In this document: one piece after another, positions 1 to 4,284 of the stretch
Position numbering within the stretch: position 1 is the stretch's first letter
Layout of the letters: each line of letters opens with the position of its first letter
Source: Desulfobulbaceae bacterium
Lineage (GTDB): Bacteria > Desulfobacterota > Desulfobulbia > Desulfobulbales > Desulfocapsaceae
Direction: 5' to 3'
NCBI GenBank assembly: GCA_027067035.1
Contig: JAMOMO010000441.1
Location: forward strand, 1-5,868
Length of the DNA stretch: 5,868 nt
The notes under the pieces: generated by a model
Databases searched by the model: none
Told to the model about the DNA's origin: nothing
What the model saw: only the letters and a program-made list of their open reading frames with translations
Position numbers and translations under genes: made by a program

Positions 1-42
1 AGCTTTCCCGAAGACAAGTCAAAGGAGGAGCCGAGTCAATAA
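1..42 (+). CDS. Possible C-terminal end of an upstream gene (partial)
   Basis: Read in frame 1, the first 42 bases give 13 codons (SFPEDKSKEEPSQ) followed by TAA at 40-42. The charged, low-complexity tail is plausible as the C-terminus of a gene converging on the rhodanese gene. However, the other two plus frames are also open here, and 13 codons cannot show coding. Positions 43-90, between this stop and the end of the rhodanese gene, hold no clear terminator hairpin. Confidence 0.25.
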   Translation, partial: SFPEDKSKEEPSQ

Positions 43-90
43 AAACGCATACAGCTCTGGTCAAGCCCGGAGAACAGCGAAGGAGCGCAA

Positions 91-540
91 TCAACGCCCC
101 GGATATACCACCGGAAAGCCATCCCGTTTCCAGCGATCAATGCCGCCACTGAGATTATATATCCGCCGGAATCCTTTTTTCACCAGGAGCTTTCCAATGG
201 CATAACTCCTTCCCCCCACTGCACAGACAACAAGAACCGGTCGATCCTTGGGACTGGAGAGGCCATTTTTGACAATTGCACCAATATCCCCTTTCACCGA
301 GTTGGGCAGCGCCCCATATTGACTTATCTCCCTGGCAGTTCTCACATCGATAATCAGAAGATCCGGATTCTCACCAATGAGCCGCATGGCCTGGGCCGGA
401 AGAATCGACTGAAACGCCGGGTGGGTCATGGGTGCCTGTTCCACAGCTGCAGACGATTCCGTGTTCTCAGCCTTTTTCGGGTCTTCCGGAGAACAGCCAC
501 AGAGGAGAACAATGAGCAGGAGAAGAAGTATTTTTTTCAT
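91..540 (-). CDS. Rhodanese-domain lipoprotein
   Basis: This is a 149-residue protein. Residues 1-16 form a lipoprotein signal: MKK, a run of Leu/Ile/Val, then LCGC, with Cys16 the expected lipidated residue. A short Glu/Ala/Pro-rich linker follows to about residue 42. One rhodanese domain then fills residues 43-149, with the IIDVRT strand (63-68), the active-site loop CAVGGRS (106-112, catalytic Cys106) and the C-terminal YNLSGGIDRW motif (128-137). Rhodaneses carry sulfane sulfur on the active-site Cys, and an intact CxxGxR loop suggests an active sulfurtransferase or persulfide carrier. Lipidation implies a periplasm-facing membrane location, which is inference. The gene stands alone, divergent from the ABC importer. 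The ATG at 540 is preceded by an A-run and no good Shine-Dalgarno sequence, but it is the only start giving a sensible signal peptide. The domain call is firm; the physiological sulfur donor and acceptor are unknown. Confidence 0.93.
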   Translation of the reverse strand: MKKILLLLLIVLLCGCSPEDPKKAENTESSAAVEQAPMTHPAFQSILPAQAMRLIGENPDLLIIDVRTAREISQYGALPNSVKGDIGAIVKNGLSSPKDRPVLVVCAVGGRSYAIGKLLVKKGFRRIYNLSGGIDRWKRDGFPVVYPGR

Positions 541-585
541 TTTTTTAGAAGAAATAGAGGTATGTTATGATGTATCGGACACCCG

Positions 586-628
586 GCTGCACTTCCGGCA
601 CCACAAACCCGGCTCCGTGGCATGCAGC
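586..628. repeat. Nested inverted repeat in the intergenic region
   Basis: The outer arms are GCTGCA (586-591) and TGCAGC (623-628). The inner arms are CCAC (601-604) and GTGG (617-620). The 8-base direct repeat ACCCGGCT occurs at 581 and again at 607. As RNA this could fold on either strand. On the minus strand it would lie in the leader of the rhodanese gene if transcription starts upstream of it. No known riboswitch consensus was recognised. Confidence 0.4.
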
Positions 629-641
629 AGAATCCGGAACC

Positions 642-657
642 CTCTGCCAAAGCAGAG
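642..657. repeat. Small perfect hairpin
   Basis: CTCTGC (642-647) pairs perfectly with GCAGAG (652-657) across a CAAA loop. No T-run follows on the plus strand (next bases AGTCGATGG), and none follows in the minus direction, so it does not look like an intrinsic terminator. Its role is unknown. Confidence 0.4.
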
Positions 658-792
658 AGTCGATGGTGAATATAGCTTCTTTTATCAGTTATATTGAGTT
701 ACTCACCAGATACAAAAAGAAGCTCAAAAATACAAAACAGACCGGAAAAAGTCAATTCATTTCCATGGTTCCATTGAATTCAGCATCTCCCA

Positions 793-809
793 GCCGGGTT
801 TTTCCCGGC
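793..809. repeat. GC-rich hairpin with five-T loop
   Basis: GCCGGG (793-798) and CCCGGC (804-809) are perfect arms around TTTTT. The T-run is in the loop, not after the stem, so this is not a standard terminator in either direction. It sits about 70 bases upstream of the importer -35 box, so it may be an operator-like dyad or have no function. Confidence 0.35.
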
Positions 810-875
810 AGACAACAGGACGCTTTCCACAGTATTCCATCTCTGCCCAACGGGACCCGCCGCGGGATATGCCAA

Positions 876-904
876 TTGACAAAAAGTTCCATCCTCGCTA
901 TTAT
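876..904 (+). promoter_or_regulatory. Sigma70-type promoter of the ABC importer operon
   Basis: A perfect TTGACA -35 box (876-881), a 17-base spacer and a TATTAT -10 box (899-904, five of six consensus) give a strong housekeeping-type promoter. Transcription would begin near 911. That lies downstream of the longest possible permease start (ATG at 869) and only about 9 bases before the ATG at 920, so it supports the ATG at 959. No operator could be assigned with confidence. Confidence 0.7.
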
Positions 905-958
905 TCCCCGCTACTGTTCATGTCTCTGAAGTGGACTCACCCCATTCAATTGTACGAG

Positions 959-1990
959 ATGACCGCCACAAAACCACTCCTTAGTCTTTTCCTCCTGAGT
1001 ATCATCCTCTGTGCCGCAATTATTGCGGCCACCGGAATGGGATTTTTGAAAATTTCCCCCGCTGAAGTCATCCAGATACTCTGGTCCAGACTTCTCGGGG
1101 AGCAGGCACAGGCAATCAATCCCACCTTCCCCTTTGTTGTCATGGAAGTACGCCTGCCACGTATTCTCACTGCAGCCCTTGTCGGGGGCGGCCTGGCAGT
1201 TGCCGGGGCAGTCTTTCAGGCCATTCTCTTAAATCCCCTTGCCGATCCATACACCCTGGGTATATCCTCAGGAGCCGCATTCGGAGCATCCCTTGCCATC
1301 ATACTCAGTATCTTCGGCATAATGATTCCCGCCTGGCTCTCGATCCCCATCTTTGCCTTTATCGGTGCCATGGCAACCCTTGTCGGGGTCTTTTCCCTTG
1401 CCTCATCCGACAACCGTCTCTCTTCCAATACCCTCATCCTTTCAGGGGTGATCATTGCTGCCATTCTCTCAGCAGGAATCGGTTTTATCAAGTATCTGGC
1501 AGACGAACAGGTGAGCATCATCATCTTCTGGCTCATGGGAAGTTTTGTGGGCAGGACCTGGGTGGATGTACTCTCCACTGCCCTGGTGGTGATTCCCGGG
1601 CTGTTTTTCACCCTTTACTTTGCCAGGGACCTCAACATCATGGCCCTTGGTGAACGCACGGCCAACACCCTCGGAGTAGACAGCAGCCGGGTCAAGAAGA
1701 CCCTGCTTGTGGCAGCGTCCCTGATCACTGCCATCTGCGTCTCCGTCTCCGGTATCATCGGCTTTGTGGGACTCATCATCCCCCATCTCCTTCGCATGAT
1801 CCTTGGTCCGGATAACCGGATTCTCCTTCCTGCCTGTTTTTTAGGAGGGGCCACCCTCCTTCTTGGAGCAGACACCATAACACGTGCCTGGCTGCCATCG
1901 GAAATCCCCATCGGAGTTCTGACCTCACTCATTGGCGGACCGTTCTTCTGCTACATATTCCGCAAGAAACAGCTGGCCCTGACATCATGA
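959..1990 (+). CDS. FecCD/BtuC-family ABC importer permease
   Basis: This is a 343-residue, strongly hydrophobic protein of the FecCD/BtuC family, whose members form the homodimeric or heterodimeric membrane channel of type II importers for ferric siderophores, haem, cobalamin and related metal chelates. Family marks are RLPR (65-68), the NPLADPYTLG...GAAFGA block (92-110), the WLMGSF segment (191-196), the cytoplasmic coupling-helix region around ALGERTANTLGVD (229-241), GFVGLIIPHLLR (268-279) and a C-terminal GADTITRAW...IPIG block. The reading frame is open from an ATG at 869. I prefer the ATG at 959 because the promoter overlaps the upstream part and 343 residues is the usual family length. 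Its ribosome binding site is weak. ATG 920 is the alternative and would add 13 residues. The stop overlaps the ATPase start by 4 bases (ATGA). A single permease gene implies a homodimeric channel. The substrate is undetermined. Confidence 0.93.
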   Translation: MTATKPLLSLFLLSIILCAAIIAATGMGFLKISPAEVIQILWSRLLGEQAQAINPTFPFVVMEVRLPRILTAALVGGGLAVAGAVFQAILLNPLADPYTLGISSGAAFGASLAIILSIFGIMIPAWLSIPIFAFIGAMATLVGVFSLASSDNRLSSNTLILSGVIIAAILSAGIGFIKYLADEQVSIIIFWLMGSFVGRTWVDVLSTALVVIPGLFFTLYFARDLNIMALGERTANTLGVDSSRVKKTLLVAASLITAICVSVSGIIGFVGLIIPHLLRMILGPDNRILLPACFLGGATLLLGADTITRAWLPSEIPIGVLTSLIGGPFFCYIFRKKQLALTS

Positions 1991-2778
1991 CCCTCCGGGA
2001 ACGCCTCTTTTCAATACAGGATCTCTGCTTCTCCTATCGCAGTACTCCGGTCCTTGAAGACATCAGCTTTGAACTGCATCGCGGGAAATTTTACGGACTC
2101 ATCGGCGCAAACGGCAGTGGAAAATCCACCCTCCTGGAACTGCTCATGGCGACCCTTTCCCCCCTGTCGGGAAGTATCACCTACAAAAAGAAGCAACTGG
2201 ACCACTACTCGCGTCAGGAACTTGCCTGCCGCCTCGCGCTGGTACCTCAGCACTTCAGCATGGACTTTGAATATCTGGTACGTGACGTTGTACTCATGGG
2301 AAGGCATCCCCATATCCCACGCTTCTCCTCCCCCGCGCCCCATGACATTAAGGCAGTTGATACTGCCATGGAGACCATGGATATCAGCCACCTGCAGAAC
2401 CGACCCGTCATAGCGCTTTCCGGAGGCGAACTGCAGCGGGTAGTAATGGCACGGGCGCTGGCCCAGGAAACCGAAGTTCTGATCCTTGACGAGGCGACAT
2501 CAAACCTTGATATCCAGCATACCATTGCAATTATGAAGGTAATCCGCAGACGGGTCAGCGAAAAAGGGCTTACCGTCATCGCCGCAATCCATGATTTAAA
2601 CCTTGCTGCCGCCTTCTGTGATGACTGTCTGGTCCTCAAAGAGAGACGTATCTATGCCAATGCTCCCGTCAAAAACATCTTCACCTCACAACTGCTCCGG
2701 GACGTCTTTTCAGTGGATGCAGAAATTCACTGCACCACAGAAGACAGACACCCTCAAATCCAATACAACTACCTGTGA
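1987..2778 (+). CDS. ABC importer ATPase, FepC/BtuD type
   Basis: This is a 263-residue nucleotide-binding subunit that powers the neighbouring permease from the cytoplasmic side. All catalytic motifs are intact: Walker A GANGSGKST (40-48), Q-loop Gln88 in LVPQ, signature LSGGE (144-148), Walker B VLILDE (164-169), D-loop SNLD (172-175) and switch His202 in IHDLNLA. The segment VRDVVLMGRHPH (98-109) is typical of the FepC/BtuD/HmuV subfamily that partners FecCD permeases. The ATG overlaps the permease stop (ATGA), indicating translational coupling. About 60 C-terminal residues after the switch His match the usual short tail of this subfamily. The nearest functional labels, iron-siderophore, haem or cobalamin importer ATPase, cannot be told apart from this subunit alone. 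Confidence 0.95.
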   Translation: MTLRERLFSIQDLCFSYRSTPVLEDISFELHRGKFYGLIGANGSGKSTLLELLMATLSPLSGSITYKKKQLDHYSRQELACRLALVPQHFSMDFEYLVRDVVLMGRHPHIPRFSSPAPHDIKAVDTAMETMDISHLQNRPVIALSGGELQRVVMARALAQETEVLILDEATSNLDIQHTIAIMKVIRRRVSEKGLTVIAAIHDLNLAAAFCDDCLVLKERRIYANAPVKNIFTSQLLRDVFSVDAEIHCTTEDRHPQIQYNYL

Positions 2779-2785
2779 TATCGTT

Positions 2786-3670
2786 ATGTTCTTTCGCTTG
2801 ATACTCCTAACCGTCCTTCTTCATTCTCTGTTCCCCGCGACAGTCTCAGCGGTTGCAACCGAAAAAAACAACGGTTTCAACCGTATCATTTCTCTCTACC
2901 CTGCCCACACCGAAAATCTTGCCGCACTGGGAGCATCAGAGAAGCTCATAGGAATCTCCCCAAGTGACACCTACCCCCCTGAGATACTCAGCAAACAGCG
3001 CTTCAGCCACCATGACAATGCTGAAAAATTCATTGCCGCCCAACCGGATCTGGTCCTGATACGCCCCATGGTCGCCCGGGCAGCCCCTCAGCTCATTGAA
3101 CAGTTAGAGGGTGCGGGAATAACAGTTATATCAGTGCAGCCGCGAAGTATTGAAGAGATGCTGGACTACTGGCTGTACCTTGGCAGACTCTCAGGGAGAG
3201 AGCATGCAGCCGTGGAGATGGTGGCGGAGTTCAATGGAGAACTGGAGGCAGACCGTAAAAAGATTCAAACAATTGCCATGGAAGACCGCCCCCTGGTCTA
3301 CTTTGAATCCATTCATTCCAAGATGAAGACCTTCTCACCCACCTCCATTGCCATCTTTGTTCTGGAACAGGCAGGGGGAAGAAATATTGCAACTGACGCA
3401 AAATCGAGAAAAGGCAGTAATATTGCAGCCTACGGAAAAGAGCGCATCCTTTCTCACGCAGAAGATATCGATATTTTCCTCGCCCAGCAGGGACGAATGA
3501 ATCGCGTCACCAGGGAAATTATCGAGCAGGAGCCAGGATTTCAGGCAATCAGGGCCATACGGGAGGGTTCTGTTTTTCTCGTTGACGAGCAGCTGGTCTC
3601 CCGCCCCACAAGGCGCATCCTTGAGGGCATCCGGATTGTACACGACATCCTCTATCCGGCTGGCAAATAA
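2786..3670 (+). CDS. Periplasmic substrate-binding protein of the ABC importer
   Basis: This is a 294-residue protein with a Sec signal peptide (residues 1-22, predicted cut after VSA) and no lipobox, so a soluble periplasmic protein is expected. The mature part has the TroA/BtuF-like layout for FecCD-type importers. An N-terminal lobe starts with RIISLYPAHTE (33-43) and contains AAQPDLVLIR (84-93). A linker helix of about residues 138-163 follows. The C-terminal lobe carries LEQAGGRNIA (193-202), a YGKERILS block (216-223) and a closing VDEQLVSRPTRRILEGI segment. Start: the frame is open far into the ATPase gene, but the ATG at 2786, 7 bases after the ATPase stop, is the only one giving a signal peptide. 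No good ribosome binding site is visible, so translation is probably coupled. The TYPPEI segment near residues 62-67 recalls BtuF, but the key ligand residues cannot be assigned, so the cargo is open. Confidence 0.92.
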   Translation: MFFRLILLTVLLHSLFPATVSAVATEKNNGFNRIISLYPAHTENLAALGASEKLIGISPSDTYPPEILSKQRFSHHDNAEKFIAAQPDLVLIRPMVARAAPQLIEQLEGAGITVISVQPRSIEEMLDYWLYLGRLSGREHAAVEMVAEFNGELEADRKKIQTIAMEDRPLVYFESIHSKMKTFSPTSIAIFVLEQAGGRNIATDAKSRKGSNIAAYGKERILSHAEDIDIFLAQQGRMNRVTREIIEQEPGFQAIRAIREGSVFLVDEQLVSRPTRRILEGIRIVHDILYPAGK

Positions 3671-3678
3671 TATTATTA

Positions 3679-3695
3679 CTGATCAAAAGGATCAG
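3679..3695. terminator. Hairpin between convergent genes
   Basis: CTGATC (3679-3684) pairs with GATCAG (3690-3695) around a 5-base loop. It lies in the 21-base gap between the binding-protein stop (3670) and the receiver-gene stop, and includes that stop codon. On the minus strand it is followed by an AT-rich, imperfect T-run (AGTAATAATATTATTT), so it could help end the receiver transcript. The tail is poor, so confidence is low. Confidence 0.3.
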
Positions 3696-4090
3696 CCTCT
3701 CACAGGGGAATTCCCCGTCTTTTTCAGGGCATCTTCAACGGCACTGGCGAGACTGTTCAGATCAGTAATGGGTTTGAGAAGATAGCTCCATGCTCCCGCC
3801 TCCATGGCCTCAACGGCGTCTGCAGGAACACCCGTCCCCGATACCACAATGACAGGGAGCAGAGGATACTTTGCATTCACTTCCCTGAGAACGGTGATCC
3901 CATCAATATCCGGCATCCTCAGATCAAGGAGTACAAGATCAGGCTGTTCCTCATTGATAATTTCAAGCCCTCTCCGGCCATTTTCGGCATCCAGCACCCG
4001 ATAGCCGCTATCTTCAAGAAAAAAGCGGAAGGTATCCCGAATAAGACTCTCATCATCAATGGTTAAAATAGTCCGAACTTTTGAGAACAT
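3692..4090 (-). CDS. Stand-alone response-regulator receiver (CheY-like)
   Basis: This is a 132-residue single receiver domain with no output domain. It keeps the full phosphorylation set: acidic pair Asp12-Asp13 in TIDDE, phospho-acceptor Asp56 in LVLLDLRMP, switch Ser84 in VVSGTG and Lys106 in YLLKPI. Such proteins are phosphorylated by a histidine kinase and act by protein contact or in a phosphorelay; no kinase is encoded in this window. Start choice is uncertain. ATG 4090 gives the normal receiver N-terminus but lacks a Shine-Dalgarno sequence. An in-frame TTG at 4126 adds 12 residues, is preceded by AGAAGGGA and would give 144 residues. The gene converges on the binding-protein gene and diverges from the large exported-protein gene, so a regulatory link with the latter is possible but not shown. 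Confidence 0.9.
   Translation of the reverse strand: MFSKVRTILTIDDESLIRDTFRFFLEDSGYRVLDAENGRRGLEIINEEQPDLVLLDLRMPDIDGITVLREVNAKYPLLPVIVVSGTGVPADAVEAMEAGAWSYLLKPITDLNSLASAVEDALKKTGNSPVRG
3705..3724 (+). terminator. Possible intrinsic terminator of the ABC importer operon
   Basis: A 12-base palindrome GGGGAATTCCCC (3705-3716) is followed on the plus strand by GTCTTTTT. This is a short GC stem with a four-base loop and a T-rich tail, placed 35 bases after the binding-protein stop, where an operon terminator is expected. It lies inside the 3' end of the convergent receiver gene, so the same bases encode that protein's last residues. The stem is only 4 bp of strong pairing, so efficiency may be modest. 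Confidence 0.4.
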
Positions 4091-4140
4091 AAGGAGAAAG
4101 TGCGTTAAATAATTAAAAAAAACCAATACCAGTCCCTTCT

Positions 4141-4169
4141 ATTGTGTCGGTCATATGGCAAAAAGTCAA
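4141..4169 (-). promoter_or_regulatory. Candidate promoter for the receiver gene
   Basis: On the minus strand, TTGACT (complement of 4164-4169) and CACAAT (complement of 4141-4146) are separated by 17 bases. The -35 matches five of six consensus positions and the -10 four of six. Transcription would start near 4134. That leaves a leader of about 44 bases before ATG 4090 and cuts into the Shine-Dalgarno-like sequence of the alternative TTG start, so it mildly favours the ATG. Confidence 0.35.
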
Positions 4170-4207
4170 CAGTTTCAGTAAAAGAACCCCCCTGCCCTGC
4201 TGTTTGT

Positions 4208-4237
4208 TTGACAAAGTTCGCCTTTTCTCACTATACT
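4208..4237 (+). promoter_or_regulatory. Sigma70-type promoter of the large exported-protein gene
   Basis: A perfect TTGACA (4208-4213) and a TATACT -10 box (4232-4237, five of six consensus) are separated by 18 bases. The predicted start of transcription is near 4244, giving a leader of about 40 bases before ATG 4285. A dyad, ATACT (4233-4237) and AGTAT (4244-4248), spans the -10 and the start point and could bind a regulator. Confidence 0.65.
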
Positions 4238-4284
4238 AACAATAGTATCTTCAATGATCTCTAACCAGTACCAGGGATACCTTC

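Larger units (their letters stand above)
541..958. other. Divergent intergenic region, 418 bases, no gene
   Basis: This spacer lies between the rhodanese gene (minus) and the permease (plus). Small plus-strand reading frames cross it, but their products are low-complexity and match no family I know. It contains a nested inverted repeat (586-628), a tight hairpin with CTCTGC/GCAGAG arms (642-657), an AT-rich stretch (665-755), a GCCGGG/CCCGGC hairpin with a five-T loop (793-809), four copies of TTCCAT (761, 769, 835, 887) and the importer promoter (876-904). I looked for B12-box and cobalamin-riboswitch core motifs and for a Fur-type palindrome and saw none. The AT-rich part probably also carries the rhodanese promoter, but no convincing hexamer pair stands out there. 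Confidence 0.7.

Noticed and set aside
22..29. Strong Shine-Dalgarno-like AAGGAGGA near the left edge
   Set aside because: No start codon follows at a suitable distance; the bases are better explained as Lys-Glu-Glu codons at the end of a possible upstream gene.
567..929. Plus-strand reading frame of 120 codons across the intergenic region
   Set aside because: Its product is low-complexity with no recognisable family, it overlaps hairpins and the strong importer promoter, and it has no good ribosome binding site.
541..958. Cobalamin riboswitch or Fur box upstream of the importer
   Set aside because: Searching by eye for the B12 box, the GCCACTG core and a Fur-type AT-rich palindrome gave no match on the plus strand. 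A GCCACTG at about 147 lies inside the rhodanese gene and is coincidental.
3666..3677. AATAATATTATT palindrome at the end of the binding-protein gene
   Set aside because: Pure A/T self-complementarity at a stop codon is common by chance and cannot form a stable hairpin.
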